DNA of 64,000 nucleotides from SB11 sp943370295 (GCA_943370295.1 CALRQL020000001.1:124001-188000), one strand, 5' to 3'; shown: positions 34,398 to 43,508, counted from the first letter of the stretch. Numbers and translations are program-made. Notes: generated by a model from the letters alone, not told the origin.

Positions 34398-35894
34398 TTA
34401 CTGATTGGTATATTGTTCATACCCCTTTTGCAAGCCCTTAAATTCAGTCGCAGAGTTAATTTTATACACTTTAAGGCCGTAATAGGTTACTGCACTGCTG
34501 CCAACTTCACGGCCAAACAAAGTGCCTTTGTGGGGCAAATACTCGGCTTTTAATTCGGCACCTTTAAACGAATAATCATTCACCGTTACCAAATACACTT
34601 CGTCGTAAGCGGCAAAGTCGTATTTATATACGGAGTACACCAGCGCAAAGTCAACGTTGGGGTGTTGCAACGAATAGTAATGTGCTATTGAGTTTTCAAC
34701 CAGCAGTATTTTTTTGGTTTCATCAAACTGACCCTCCAGCCAGTTGATGGCCTTATCGGGGTTGCGTTCCTCGCGTTGCACTATAGCTAAAGTATTGCGC
34801 CCCAGCATGGGCACTTGGGCAAGCACAAAAAAAGGTAAGGCAATCAAATAAACTACCGGTATAAGTTTTAGCCTTCTTTGGGCTTCTATGGTATCAAAAT
34901 AACGTTGCTTAATTAGTAGTAATGGTCGGGGCAACAGCACAAACATTAATAAAATATTGGGCGTATTGTATCGGTAATTGGGCGCAAGGATAAACAACCA
35001 GTACACCGAGGTAAGCAGAAATGCGACCTCTAAAGGGCGTTGTTTGATGCTTTTATCTTTGTAGATAATATACACACAGTAAATGGTTATAAAAACGGGT
35101 AATATTACCATCCAAGGCTGGAGTTTATAATACGGCCAGTAACGCTCCCAAAAATGTGCTACCAACACATTTCCTTTGGCCATGTGCTCGCCGCCGTGGT
35201 CAATCAGTTGTGATTTTAGGGTGGCAAAATCAAAATCAGCGTAGGTTAAAAAAGCAAGAATAGGGAGCGCAAATACTGTACTGATAAACGCTTTATTTTT
35301 AGCATCCACCGTAAAAAACAAGTACAACATTAATACCCCAACCCATACCCACAACGAGGGGTGCGTTAAAAAAACCATGCTGAGTAAAAAGGCTACCCAC
35401 ACCGGTTTTTTATTTTGCAGGAAAAAATAAATAGCCGGTGCCATTAGCATCAGCTCTAATACCTCACTGCGGAAACTTCGCATGGATTCATACACCCCTT
35501 TATCGTTTATAAAAAAACAAAACAAAACAAGCAAGAATGAAAGCCCCAGTTGCAAAGGGCCACGATATATTCTGACTAAATAGAATATGGCGATGGCGAA
35601 AGCTAATAAATAGGGTAAGCGCACCCAAAAAATCTCAGCAGGTAAAAAGCTTAAAAAGGCAGCATTGTATAGCTGTATAAAGGGCATATAGGCCAAAAAC
35701 ACCTCTTCAGTACCGGGGTGTGCCCATATTTTAGATGTATAGCTGCCATCACGTACCAAATTCACCGCCGGGTCAAGCCCGAAGGTTTCATCCAACCATG
35801 CAACGGGTATTCGGTCGAGGTTTAGCAATGCCAGCCCAAAAAAGAACACCAGATAGGCGTACCAAAAGTGCAGTATTTTTTTTTCGCCTTCCAT
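34398..35894 (-). CDS. GT-C type membrane glycosyltransferase-like protein
   Basis: 498 residues from the ATG giving MEGEKKILHF; 14 extra residues are possible upstream. About ten hydrophobic helices occupy most of the first 370 residues. An early extracellular loop has the acidic pair in WLDETFGLDPAV (about residues 35-46), in the position where GT-C enzymes (GT39/PMT/ArnT class) carry the catalytic Asp-Glu. A soluble ~115-residue C-terminus follows. The sugar donor, probably a polyprenyl-phosphate sugar, and the acceptor are unknown. Only moderate certainty attaches to the family. Confidence 0.7.
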   Translation of the reverse strand: MEGEKKILHFWYAYLVFFFGLALLNLDRIPVAWLDETFGLDPAVNLVRDGSYTSKIWAHPGTEEVFLAYMPFIQLYNAAFLSFLPAEIFWVRLPYLLAFAIAIFYLVRIYRGPLQLGLSFLLVLFCFFINDKGVYESMRSFRSEVLELMLMAPAIYFFLQNKKPVWVAFLLSMVFLTHPSLWVWVGVLMLYLFFTVDAKNKAFISTVFALPILAFLTYADFDFATLKSQLIDHGGEHMAKGNVLVAHFWERYWPYYKLQPWMVILPVFITIYCVYIIYKDKSIKQRPLEVAFLLTSVYWLFILAPNYRYNTPNILLMFVLLPRPLLLIKQRYFDTIEAQRRLKLIPVVYLIALPFFVLAQVPMLGRNTLAIVQREERNPDKAINWLEGQFDETKKILLVENSIAHYYSLQHPNVDFALVYSVYKYDFAAYDEVYLVTVNDYSFKGAELKAEYLPHKGTLFGREVGSSAVTYYGLKVYKINSATEFKGLQKGYEQYTNQ

Positions 35895-36127
35895 CAACTT
35901 CAAAAATACACAAACTATCACAAGGCTTTATACAATAGTGTTCAAATAAGCAATTGCATAAACTGCAAAAAATAAATACCCTATTTGCAATTTTCACCAA
36001 GTAATGATTACTAATTTATAAGAATTTTGTAGTAGTTGAAGTATAGGTTGCGGAAACGTTTAGAGGTACTGCTTATGGCCCGCCATAACAGTTTAGGTAG
36101 TTAAATAAGTTAAGGCATTGGGAAATG

Positions 36128-37663
36128 TTACTGTAATTTTTCTTTAACGTCTTGCAACCAAATTTCAGCAGCCGAAGGTTGGCGTAATTGCCAACCTTTT
36201 GGTTTTTGGGGTACTTTGGCAGGGTTGACGAAAATGTTAATAAATACGCTGCCTGCAACGTAAGAAGTTCCGTGCCATGTTTTAAGTATTTCTTTTTCGC
36301 GGGCACTAAACTCACAGTTCATGCAGCTTTGCAACACATAGGTAACACTGTCTATAGGGGTGTTGTACAAGCCTTTAAAAACCGGCCCTTTGGTACTATC
36401 CATATAGCGTACAGAATTGGGGTAGCTAAGCGGTGCGTAGGTATAAAAAACTGTATTTTTTGGGAAATCGGCAGCTAATTTTTCCTCTAATTTAAAAAGC
36501 GGTAAATAAGCAAGGTTTGCATCGCCCATGCACTTGCCGGGGTAATACATAAAGTTGCCTGCCACCAAAGCTACGGCGGCAGTGGTTGCCCATAGTTTGG
36601 CGTGCAATGGTTTAAGTGCCTCTAAAATAGCCGCAAAAAGTATAAAAAGCAGTAGGGTAGTAGGTAAAAAATAGCGGTGTATGGGCGGGTGTGCAAATAC
36701 AACGCAAATGCCTCCGCCAACCACCATCAACATAAGGGCATAGAAAACAAAGGCTTGGACTTTGGCATCACCCAAGTATATTTTTTTGCGGTGCTTAAAT
36801 ATAAAAACAAGTACGGCAGCAAAAGGTATCAGGTAGCCAAAATCAATAATCCGCCAGCCCATAATGCCAAGGTTGTAAATCAATCCTTTTAGCGAAGGGG
36901 CTTCTCGCAGGTAGTTGGGCGAGCTAAATGCCCATCCGCTATGCTGTTGATGCAGTATGCCCCAAATTATAAATACCGTAAAGGGTAATCCGTAAACCCA
37001 CCAGCGTTTAAAAACCCATTGCAGGTATTGTTTGTAGCCGTTTTCGATATAGAAAAATGCAGCGTCGTTAATAAATAAGAACAGCAGTAAAAATGCCGCT
37101 TGTAGGTGACAAAGCATCATAAAACAGAGGCTTACCGTGTACAATGCGTATTTTTTTTGTTGCCAGAAGTAATAAGCACAAAATGCGGCCAACGTTAGCG
37201 GTAACTGTAACGATGCTCCCACCAATTGCCCAACATACAACGGCGATATGCTAAACAGCAATACAGCAAATTGCGAGGTGCTTTCTCCCCAGTTTTTGCG
37301 GGCTATTTTATAGCCGATAAGGCAAGTAGCCAATCCTACAATAATTTGCACTAAATGGGTTGCCCATAAACTTTTACCAAAGATGAGCCACATTAAGGCC
37401 ATGAATGCGGGGTATAATGTGCCGTGACCTGGGTCGGCTTCAGGAATGTTCCAAACAGTTGTAAAGTGTTGATTATATATGTTTTCAGCAGCAAACAGGT
37501 TGCTGGGAATGCTGTCTCCCAAAAACGGGTAATATTTTACCTGCCAAAACAAAGCAAGGTGCAGCGCAAAAAGTAGTATGTAAAAGCCTGTGCGTTTCAG
37601 GATTGTGTGGTTTGGGTGGGTAGGTAGCGTTTCATCCAGCTTTGGGCAATGGGTTGTTGCCAT
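36128..37663 (-). CDS. GT-C type membrane glycosyltransferase-like protein
   Basis: 511 residues with 10-12 predicted membrane helices (first around residues 26-42, then a periplasmic loop, GYKIARKNWG, ALHAKLWATTAAVALVAGN and so on) and a soluble C-terminal ~110 residues. The layout and position within a run of similar membrane proteins suggest a GT39-like enzyme, but the acidic catalytic pair is less clear than in the neighbour. The first 67 bp overlap the 3' end of the preceding gene in another frame. I kept the ATG at 37663 because no later ATG precedes the first helix, although a non-ATG start further in is possible. Confidence 0.65.
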   Translation of the reverse strand: MATTHCPKLDETLPTHPNHTILKRTGFYILLFALHLALFWQVKYYPFLGDSIPSNLFAAENIYNQHFTTVWNIPEADPGHGTLYPAFMALMWLIFGKSLWATHLVQIIVGLATCLIGYKIARKNWGESTSQFAVLLFSISPLYVGQLVGASLQLPLTLAAFCAYYFWQQKKYALYTVSLCFMMLCHLQAAFLLLFLFINDAAFFYIENGYKQYLQWVFKRWWVYGLPFTVFIIWGILHQQHSGWAFSSPNYLREAPSLKGLIYNLGIMGWRIIDFGYLIPFAAVLVFIFKHRKKIYLGDAKVQAFVFYALMLMVVGGGICVVFAHPPIHRYFLPTTLLLFILFAAILEALKPLHAKLWATTAAVALVAGNFMYYPGKCMGDANLAYLPLFKLEEKLAADFPKNTVFYTYAPLSYPNSVRYMDSTKGPVFKGLYNTPIDSVTYVLQSCMNCEFSAREKEILKTWHGTSYVAGSVFINIFVNPAKVPQKPKGWQLRQPSAAEIWLQDVKEKLQ

Positions 37664-38088
37664 TGTTCATCAAACTGTTGCTTTGTGGTAACGGTGTTGT
37701 TAAAAAACACCGTTTCATGCGTCAGTTCATCGTCAATAATGTGTTTATCAATCTCGTTCAACAAAAAGGTATTGATGTCTTCCCCTTTCTTGTAGGCTAT
37801 CAGCTGCCTGTTAAACAACGATACGCCCAATTGCGTTTCTATTTGTTTTATAAAATGAACCGACTTATCAATTGAGCAACCGCTGGCTCCTGCTTGGGTT
37901 TCATCTACCATTAAAACGATAAAGCGGTTAAAATATACCCGTCCTGTGGCTTTCAGTTGCATATTGTGTGCCGTCCACTGGGTTGTAAAATCGGTTATTG
38001 CGTTAGTAATGGCTTGGGTTTCTGTGTCAGTAAAAACTCTATCGGCCATGTAAACCCATACTTTTGATTGCGGTGGAAATTGATGCAT
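37597..38088 (-). CDS. Conserved Bacteroidota protein, often mislabelled ABC transporter ATPase
   Basis: 163 residues without Walker A or B, so the common database label is not supported. Characteristic segments are VWVYMADRVFTDTE, FTTQWTAHNMQLKATGRVYFNRFIVLMVDE, QAGASGCSIDKSVHFIKQIE and LFNRQLIAYK. The AGxxGCSID motif with a Cys is the most conserved-looking part and could be a catalytic or cofactor site. It is upstream of the glycosyltransferase-like gene and overlaps its start by 67 bp, implying translational coupling. The role is unknown. Confidence 0.8.
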   Translation of the reverse strand: MHQFPPQSKVWVYMADRVFTDTETQAITNAITDFTTQWTAHNMQLKATGRVYFNRFIVLMVDETQAGASGCSIDKSVHFIKQIETQLGVSLFNRQLIAYKKGEDINTFLLNEIDKHIIDDELTHETVFFNNTVTTKQQFDEQWQQPIAQSWMKRYLPTQTTQS

Positions 38089-38210
38089 AACACTACAAAG
38101 GTACTAAAGCAGTTGATAGTATTAATGTGTCATATTAAAGCCTTTTTATGGCAAAGCGCAACATTTGTTGATATTGAGCGGTCTGCTTTAGGTATAACTA
38201 TTTAATAACT

Positions 38211-39416
38211 ATGAAATACAGATTACTGCTTTGTGGGCTTTTGCTCTCTTTTCTTTCTTTTGGTCAATGGAATGTTGTTTATACGGGAAATCAGCCGATA
38301 TACGATATACAGTTTGTAAACAATATTGTTGCGTATGCAGTGGGCGACAGTACTTTTTTGAAGAGTACTGACGGTGGTAATACTTGGGTTGATATGAAAG
38401 CAAATATTGTAGGAACACCTCCGAGTTTTGAAGTAGTTTATTTTTTGGACGCAAATACAGGGTTTATAGGACGCACAGATATCACCGGTAGTCCTAATTT
38501 GTTAAAAACCACTGATGGCGGTCAAAACTGGACTAACGTTTCTTCGCCCGCAATGAATCAGGGTGTATCTAACGTGTTTTTTACTTCAGCAAATATTGGC
38601 TACGCCACAGGCGGAGTTGGGGCGGGTAATGCTTTTGCTACTACTGTTGACGGCGGCCAAACATGGACTGCTTTGACAACTCCATCGATGGCGGCATCAA
38701 CGGCATTGTTTTTTGTTAATGACTCAATAGGTTTTTCAGGTTCAACCGAAATTGCAAAAACAGTTGATGGAGGTAAAAACTGGCAACAAGTAAATATGAC
38801 CCCATTAAGTAATGGTAATACTATTGCAGATATACTATTTACAAGTGCATCTGTTGGGTATGCATTAACATACAATGGTTCGGTAATTTTAAAAACGGTT
38901 GATGGTGGTAATAACTGGTCTACTGTTACAGCAGGTTCAAGCGGGGCATTAGCAAAAGCCATAGGCTTTGCAACGCCAAATACAGGATATGCGGTGGGGC
39001 TTACCCTTACAAAACCATTAATTACTACAAACCGCGGAACAACATGGAATGCAGATACCTCTTTCCCGTCAGGATTGGCAGCATTTTCATTATCAGCCGG
39101 AAATGGAAAGGTGCTTATTGGTACTATGGGGGGAGAAATTGTTCTTAAAACTAACATTGCTACAGGAGTAAACAAGGTGGCTAATTCACCCATTGATATT
39201 TTCCCCAATCCTGTAAAAGAAAACGCGTTGGAGTTTATCAATCCTATGGGATATGCTCTAAATGTATCAGTATACGATGTTTTGGGAAAGGTAGTGGCTT
39301 CTGAAACGGGTGTTGTGAATAAAATGACTATACAACTGCCCGCAGCCATTTACTACTTTACTGTGCAGATAAAAGAAACCGGAGAACGGTATTCAAAAAA
39401 GATTGTGGTTGAATAA
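38211..39416 (+). CDS. YCF48/BNR-repeat beta-propeller protein with T9SS type A sorting domain
   Basis: 401 residues with a signal peptide ending LSFG then Q. It carries at least five Asp-box-like repeats (STDGGNTW, TTDGGQNW, TVDGGQTW, TVDGGKNW, TVDGGNNW) spaced 40-60 residues apart, giving a YCF48-like propeller. The C-terminal ~80 residues (IDIFPNPVKENALEF, VSVYDVLGKVVAS, IYYFTVQIK, KKIVVE) are a type A T9SS sorting domain. A role as a secreted or surface protein is certain in location, unknown in function. A bidirectional terminator separates it from the convergent iron-sulfur gene. Confidence 0.88.
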   Translation: MKYRLLLCGLLLSFLSFGQWNVVYTGNQPIYDIQFVNNIVAYAVGDSTFLKSTDGGNTWVDMKANIVGTPPSFEVVYFLDANTGFIGRTDITGSPNLLKTTDGGQNWTNVSSPAMNQGVSNVFFTSANIGYATGGVGAGNAFATTVDGGQTWTALTTPSMAASTALFFVNDSIGFSGSTEIAKTVDGGKNWQQVNMTPLSNGNTIADILFTSASVGYALTYNGSVILKTVDGGNNWSTVTAGSSGALAKAIGFATPNTGYAVGLTLTKPLITTNRGTTWNADTSFPSGLAAFSLSAGNGKVLIGTMGGEIVLKTNIATGVNKVANSPIDIFPNPVKENALEFINPMGYALNVSVYDVLGKVVASETGVVNKMTIQLPAAIYYFTVQIKETGERYSKKIVVE

Positions 39417-39432
39417 CCACTGTGGTGGCAAT

Positions 39433-39467
39433 AAAAAAAGGGCGACTATACCAGTCGCCCTTTTTTT
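39433..39467. terminator. Bidirectional rho-independent terminator
   Basis: Stem of eight GC-rich pairs (gggcgact / agtcgccc) extended by A/T pairs, flanked by an A-run on one side and a T-run on the other. It sits between convergent genes ending at 39416 and 39483. Confidence 0.9.
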
Positions 39468-39482
39468 ATTAGTAAAATAATG

Positions 39483-40274
39483 CTACAGTTCTTTTGCTTG
39501 TGCAATCAGTTCGGCAATGTCTAATACCTGTATATCGGCTTCTTTCTCGGCGTGTTTCACGCCATCGCGAAGCATTGTCATACAAAATGGACAAGCAGAG
39601 GCTACTACGCTTGCTTTAGTTTCTAAAACATCTTCGGTCCGCTCAATGTTTACCTCTTTGTTGCCTTTTTCAGCTTCTTTAAACATCTGTGCGCCCCCGG
39701 CACCGCAGCAAAGACCGTTGGTTCTGCAACGTTTCATTTCAACCAATTCGGCATCCAGTTTTTCCAATAAACTGCGCGGAGCTTCGTATATACCGTTGGC
39801 ACGGCCAAGGTAACAACTGTCGTGGTAAGTAACTTTTTTACCCTTGTACAAACCGCCTTCAATAGTTAATCTGCCTTCGGTGATAAGTGCCTGCAAAAAC
39901 GATGTATGGTGCATTACCTCATAGTTTCCGCCCAACGAAGGGTATTCGTTTTTAAGGGTATTGAAACAATGCGGGCAAGCTGTTACTATCTTTTTTACCC
40001 CGTATGCTTCAAGTGTGGCAATATTGGTCATTGCCTGCATTTGAAACAAAAACTCGTTACCGGCACGTTTAGCAGGGTCGCCAGTGCAGGTTTCTTCTTG
40101 GCCAAGTATTGCAAATTTTACGCCTGCATGGTGCAGCAGTTTGGCAAATGCCTTGGTTACTTTTTGGGCACGCTCGTCAAAACTTCCGGCGCAACCCACC
40201 CAAAACAATACTTCGGGTGCTTCGCCCATTGCGGCCATTTCGGCCATCGTTTTCACTTGTATCGGCTCACTCAT
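39483..40274 (-). CDS. HdrB-like CCG-domain iron-sulfur protein
   Basis: 263 residues with two cysteine-rich (CCG-type) units. The first begins at WVGCAG (Cys28), with ETCTGDPA in the place of the CC pair and a CPHC. The second is complete: HDSCYLGRANGIYEAPR, TNGLCCGAGGAQ, then CPFC near the end. Such units bind a non-cubane [4Fe-4S] cluster in HdrB. The protein probably transfers electrons between a membrane partner (the next gene upstream, 41 bp away) and a soluble acceptor. I cannot tell the physiological substrate; in Bacteroidota this pair is widespread beside acyl-CoA or quinone metabolism. Confidence 0.85.
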   Translation of the reverse strand: MSEPIQVKTMAEMAAMGEAPEVLFWVGCAGSFDERAQKVTKAFAKLLHHAGVKFAILGQEETCTGDPAKRAGNEFLFQMQAMTNIATLEAYGVKKIVTACPHCFNTLKNEYPSLGGNYEVMHHTSFLQALITEGRLTIEGGLYKGKKVTYHDSCYLGRANGIYEAPRSLLEKLDAELVEMKRCRTNGLCCGAGGAQMFKEAEKGNKEVNIERTEDVLETKASVVASACPFCMTMLRDGVKHAEKEADIQVLDIAELIAQAKEL

Positions 40275-40315
40275 AACTTATATATCAGTTGTAACTCTGT
40301 AAAATCAATAAAAAT

Positions 40316-41602
40316 TTATACCTCCTGTGTCCAGTTAGCCCTGTCAGATGGTGAGAACTGCCAAGGGGCACCGTTGTTTTCGAGATTGGTAAACATACCG
40401 TTCAGTTCGGTAGGCGCTTGTGATTTTTCCATTACCAAATACTGGCGCATACCGTAAATAATCTCAACAGGGTTAATGTTTACGGGGCAAGCCTCAGCAC
40501 AAGCGTTGCAGGTGGTGCAGGCCCAAAGTTCCTCTTCGCTTATAAAGCTGTGCAGGTTTTTACCGTCGTCTTCAAACTGTCCGTTTTTATCAATGTTTTT
40601 ACCTACCTCTTCCAAGCGGTCGCGAGTGTCCATCATCACCTTGCGTGGAGAAAGCAATTTACCTGTAACATTTGCCGGACAAACTGATGTGCAACGTCCG
40701 CACTCGGTACAGCTATAGGCATCCATCAAGTTTTTCCAATGCAGGTCGGTAACATCCTTTACACCGAAACTTGTTGGGGGTTCGTAATTATCAGGCGGTG
40801 CCGCCGAGGGGTCCATCATCAGTTTAACTTCGGTAGTTACTGATTCCATGTTGGTGAATTGACCCTTTGGGGTAAGCTGCGAGTAATAAGTATTGGGGAA
40901 GGCAAGAATAATGTGAAAGTGCTTAGAATAAGGCAGATAGTTTAAGAAAACAAGTATGCCCAAAATATGAAACCACCATGCGGCGCGCTCAATTCCTGCA
41001 GCTGTTCCTGCATCCATATTGGTAAATATCGGGGCTATTAGTCCGCTTATAGGCATTGAACTATGTGCCTGAAAATGGGTATCGGCGGCATTCATTACAA
41101 ACAAAGCCAGCATTAATACAATCTCAATTACTAATATGTAAGTGGCATCTTTAAACGGCCATCCTTCCAGTTCGCGCATATTAAAGCGGGGTACTTTGCC
41201 GCTATACCTGCGGACAAGGAATACCACACAGCCAATTAATACCAATGCGCCTAAAATCTCGAAGAAGGCAATGGCAGCTGTGTACACGGCACCGAAGGGT
41301 TGCATGAAAACACGGTGTGTGCCGGCCAGTCCGTCGATTATAATTTCAAGCACTTCAATGTTTATCAGCACAAAGCCTACATAAACAAATAAGTGCATAA
41401 TGCCTGCCAAAGGACGGGTTACCATTTTACTTTGGCCAAAGGCAACCTTCAGCATGGTGTTAATTCTTTCCTTTTGATTATCAGTGCGATCTAAAGGTTT
41501 GCCCAATAAAATATTGCGGCGTATTTTACCTACGTTGCGCCAAAACGTATATATGGCTGCACCAAGGGCAAGGGCAAAAATAAGTTGCGAAACAATTTGC
41601 AT
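40316..41602 (-). CDS. Membrane iron-sulfur protein, HdrC/NarI-like fusion
   Basis: 428 residues. The N-terminal ~230 residues hold about five membrane helices (including the first at residues 4-22 and later ones carrying His near the membrane edge, as in MHLFVYVG and WWFHILGIL), as in heme-b-binding NarI/HdrE-like subunits. The C-terminal half has two CxxCxxCxxxCP clusters: CTECGRCTSVCP around residue 296 and CTTCNACAEACP around residue 364, giving two [4Fe-4S] clusters. It pairs with the CCG-domain gene downstream (HdrB-like), forming a membrane-bound electron-transfer unit that probably exchanges electrons with the quinone pool. Confidence 0.85.
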   Translation of the reverse strand: MQIVSQLIFALALGAAIYTFWRNVGKIRRNILLGKPLDRTDNQKERINTMLKVAFGQSKMVTRPLAGIMHLFVYVGFVLINIEVLEIIIDGLAGTHRVFMQPFGAVYTAAIAFFEILGALVLIGCVVFLVRRYSGKVPRFNMRELEGWPFKDATYILVIEIVLMLALFVMNAADTHFQAHSSMPISGLIAPIFTNMDAGTAAGIERAAWWFHILGILVFLNYLPYSKHFHIILAFPNTYYSQLTPKGQFTNMESVTTEVKLMMDPSAAPPDNYEPPTSFGVKDVTDLHWKNLMDAYSCTECGRCTSVCPANVTGKLLSPRKVMMDTRDRLEEVGKNIDKNGQFEDDGKNLHSFISEEELWACTTCNACAEACPVNINPVEIIYGMRQYLVMEKSQAPTELNGMFTNLENNGAPWQFSPSDRANWTQEV

Positions 41603-41664
41603 AAGGATTTACGCGGTTGGTAACGACTTCAAAGATGCTAAAAAAGCAGTAAGCAAAAAAATGT

Positions 41665-41694
41665 TTTGCAACTTTGAAAAAACACTTACATTTG
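41665..41694 (+). promoter_or_regulatory. tRNA-Phe promoter
   Basis: TTTG, 18 bp spacer, TACATTTG: a strong match to the Bacteroidota -33/-7 pair. It lies 16 bp upstream of the tRNA-Phe 5' end. Confidence 0.8.
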
Positions 41695-41709
41695 CACTCC
41701 CCAAAAAAA

Positions 41710-41782
41710 GGTACCATAGCTCAGTTGGTAGAGCAAAGGACTGAAAATCCTTGTGTCGCTGGTTCGATCCCGGCTGGTACCA
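41710..41782 (+). tRNA. tRNA-Phe (GAA)
   Basis: 73 nt. Acceptor stem GGTACCA pairs with TGGTACC. The anticodon stem AAGGA / TCCTT encloses loop CTGAAAA with anticodon GAA (41743-41745). The T-arm has GGTTCGATCC. The discriminator is A and CCA is not encoded. Confidence 0.97.
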
Positions 41783-41792
41783 CAAACACTTC

Positions 41793-41824
41793 AAAAGCCC
41801 TTCAGAATTTCTGAAGGGCTTTTT
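41793..41824 (+). terminator. tRNA-Phe terminator
   Basis: A 13-bp stem (aaaagcccttcag / ctgaagggctttt) followed by a T-run, 11 bp after the tRNA. Confidence 0.9.
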
Positions 41825-41924
41825 TTATTTGGTGTAAATGGCTCATTGTTAATGATTATTCATAACGATGCTGTGATGTGTTCGGCTTAATCAGGATATT
41901 GCATATTGAATAGGAGAGCACTTA

Positions 41925-42341
41925 ATGAGTCATACTGCTATAGAACTAAAGAGTAAAAAGATAATCCTGCGTGTATTTTTCTTAAACGTATTTGTTTTTG
42001 CTTTGTTGGGTTGTGGGTTAACTCATACAAAAGACGAACAGCTTACAGGTGTTTGGGTAAATGAAGATGAAGGGTGTGAGATTGAATTTCGAAGAGACTC
42101 TTTTATGTGTCGTAATCTCCCATTAGATGTGATGAATAAAATTCACTTGAACTTTGATGACGAAATAAAGGTTTGGCAAGGAGTATGGGGTATTGAAAAC
42201 GGTGAGGTGCGATTAAGCATGCGTGAAAGCTATTATTACATGAACTTGAATAGGGATTTATTTTCAGGTAAAGTTCAATTATATATTGAATTAAATGATG
42301 AAGGTGGAAACGAAATACTGTTTCTTGATAAAAGGAAATAG
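41925..42341 (+). CDS. Small lipoprotein, function unknown
   Basis: 138 residues with a basic N-terminus, a hydrophobic segment (IILRVFFLNVFVFALLGC) and a lipobox ending at Cys30. The body has a lipocalin-like flavour (LTGVWVNEDEGCEIEF, VWGIENGEVRLSM, VQLYIELND) seen in many small Bacteroidota lipoproteins. No named family is recognised. It is the first gene of an AT-rich islet of short orphan genes downstream of tRNA-Phe. The islet looks acquired or rapidly evolving; this gene may be an accessory or immunity-type lipoprotein, but that is speculation. Confidence 0.6.
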   Translation: MSHTAIELKSKKIILRVFFLNVFVFALLGCGLTHTKDEQLTGVWVNEDEGCEIEFRRDSFMCRNLPLDVMNKIHLNFDDEIKVWQGVWGIENGEVRLSMRESYYYMNLNRDLFSGKVQLYIELNDEGGNEILFLDKRK

Positions 42342-42373
42342 ATGACAATAGGAATATATTTAAACTGATATCA

Positions 42374-42757
42374 ATGGTGAAAATCGTATACTCTATAGTA
42401 TTTATTTTTTTTAACATTTCGCTTTATAACGCCGTACATGGAAAAACGGAAATTAAAAATAAAATAATCTCACTTCTTATTTTTCATGTAGTTATTTTTG
42501 TCATAGCCTTATTTCCGTTATTTGCAAAGCAAATTCTATTTTTAACAGTGTTCTCCTGGTCAATGGCAATTATACTTGTTAGCCAAAGATACAAGGGGGT
42601 CGGTCTCTTAAACAAACTGCAAGGGAATCATAACAAATACTATGATGCTTTTAAAGAGTTTACTTTAAAAACTTTTCCTAATGTTTTATTAATAATGTTT
42701 ACTGTTATCCAACTTATTGTGATATGGACAGAAAATTTGCCAGAAGAATTCCCCTAA
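42374..42757 (+). CDS. Small integral membrane protein, unknown function
   Basis: 127 residues with three or four predicted helices (about residues 3-20, 33-50, 52-70 and 101-119) and a polar loop around residues 72-97 (SQRYKGVGLLNKLQGNHNKYYDAF). No motif is recognised. It is 32 bp downstream of the lipoprotein, AT-rich like it, and probably in the same transcript. It could be a membrane-bound immunity protein, but nothing in the sequence proves that. Confidence 0.55.
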   Translation: MVKIVYSIVFIFFNISLYNAVHGKTEIKNKIISLLIFHVVIFVIALFPLFAKQILFLTVFSWSMAIILVSQRYKGVGLLNKLQGNHNKYYDAFKEFTLKTFPNVLLIMFTVIQLIVIWTENLPEEFP

Positions 42758-42786
42758 TTGCTTGTTGGGCGATAGTGCCAAAGTAG

Positions 42787-42963
42787 TGGTCCACACTCTC
42801 GCAAGTCTGTCGCGCAGCCTGCGCGACAGACTTGCGAGAGCGGGGGGATTCTATTGATGTAAAATCAATAAATTTGAGCGATAAGAAATTTTCTGTATGG
42901 TCAAATTCAGATGAAGCTAAATCACAATATTTTGTTGGCCTGTATGAGATAGGGTCATGGTAA
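42787..42963 (+). pseudogene. Orphan ORF fragment carrying the palindrome-encoded motif
   Basis: A frame opening after the stop codon near 42784 runs through the 21-bp inverted repeat and then codes SIDVKSINLSDKKFSVWS, followed by a tail ending VGLYEIGSW and a stop. There is no start codon or ribosome-binding site at its beginning, so it is probably the tail end of a broken gene, such as the C-terminal part of a larger toxin- or effector-like protein. The composition of the tail looks protein-like rather than random, but this is a judgement. Confidence 0.4.
42796..42840. repeat. 21-bp perfect inverted repeat within a read-through frame
   Basis: Left arm 42796-42816 and right arm 42820-42840 are perfectly complementary, with a 3-nt loop. 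The arms are GC-rich in an AT-rich islet. The frame reading ...QVCRAACATDLRERG passes through it without a stop, into a further ~35 codons ending at 42963. The DLRERG part recurs at 43003-43034 (degenerate) and 43724-43752. Confidence 0.85.
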
Positions 42964-43119
42964 TTCATGAATTTCTTGTGCAGCAATTATCACCGGTCGA
43001 ATAGCCTGTCCTATAGACTTGTGTGAGGTGGGGTAGTCCATGTTTTAATCAAAAATTATGAACTTTATGATGGAGTACTTCATTTTGATCATGTTGCTGC
43101 AAATTTAAAAAAAGATAAA

Positions 43120-43488
43120 ATGGACACAATTATCAAACAATACAATTTAGCGTTTAGTAATGTTATTACAAATGGCAAAAATTATAAGCAATGCTTCGCT
43201 CCTGACGCAACCCCCGCTGCTGACATAGCTTATCATCTTAGTGGATCATTTGATGAGGGACATTTCATGCAAGTGCTTGAAGAAATTGATAGAGCCTTAA
43301 CGAATCAAGTATATCAAAGGGAGATTAGTTTTAATGACACATCAGTTGAAATTACTACAACAAACGTAACGATTAATGATGTGTATACAATTCCTATTAA
43401 TGATTACAAGAGAATTTTGGTGGAGTGGATTAATTTTTTGAAAACACCTCCATTGAATTTCCAAAAAAATAACAATAATTTTTTATAG
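43120..43488 (+). CDS. Orphan protein of unknown function (frame open further upstream)
   Basis: 122 residues from the ATG at 43120; the same frame is open back to 43027, adding a plausible GGVVHVLIKNYELYDGVLH-type stretch. The ORF could therefore be the 3' part of a longer, broken gene or start at a non-ATG codon. The composition is protein-like (CFAPDATPAADIAYHLSG, FNDTSVEITTTNVTINDV). No family is recognised. It lies in the AT-rich islet, directly after a degenerate copy of the DLRERG-type motif. An immunity or toxin-domain identity is conjecture. Confidence 0.5.
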   Translation: MDTIIKQYNLAFSNVITNGKNYKQCFAPDATPAADIAYHLSGSFDEGHFMQVLEEIDRALTNQVYQREISFNDTSVEITTTNVTINDVYTIPINDYKRILVEWINFLKTPPLNFQKNNNNFL

Positions 43489-43508
43489 AATCTTCATGAT
43501 TAAAAAAC

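Noticed and set aside
38600..39349. 249-residue minus-strand frame across the BNR-repeat gene
   Set aside because: Antisense to repeats of the T9SS cargo protein. Pro/Val/Ala-rich with no recognisable motif.
39906..40457. 183-residue plus-strand frame across the HdrB-like gene
   Set aside because: Antisense to a well-supported CCG iron-sulfur protein; rich in Cys/Phe by chance from the complementary strand.
41484..41744. 86-residue plus-strand frame running into the tRNA-Phe gene
   Set aside because: It is antisense to the HdrC-like gene and then reads through the tRNA; no independent support.
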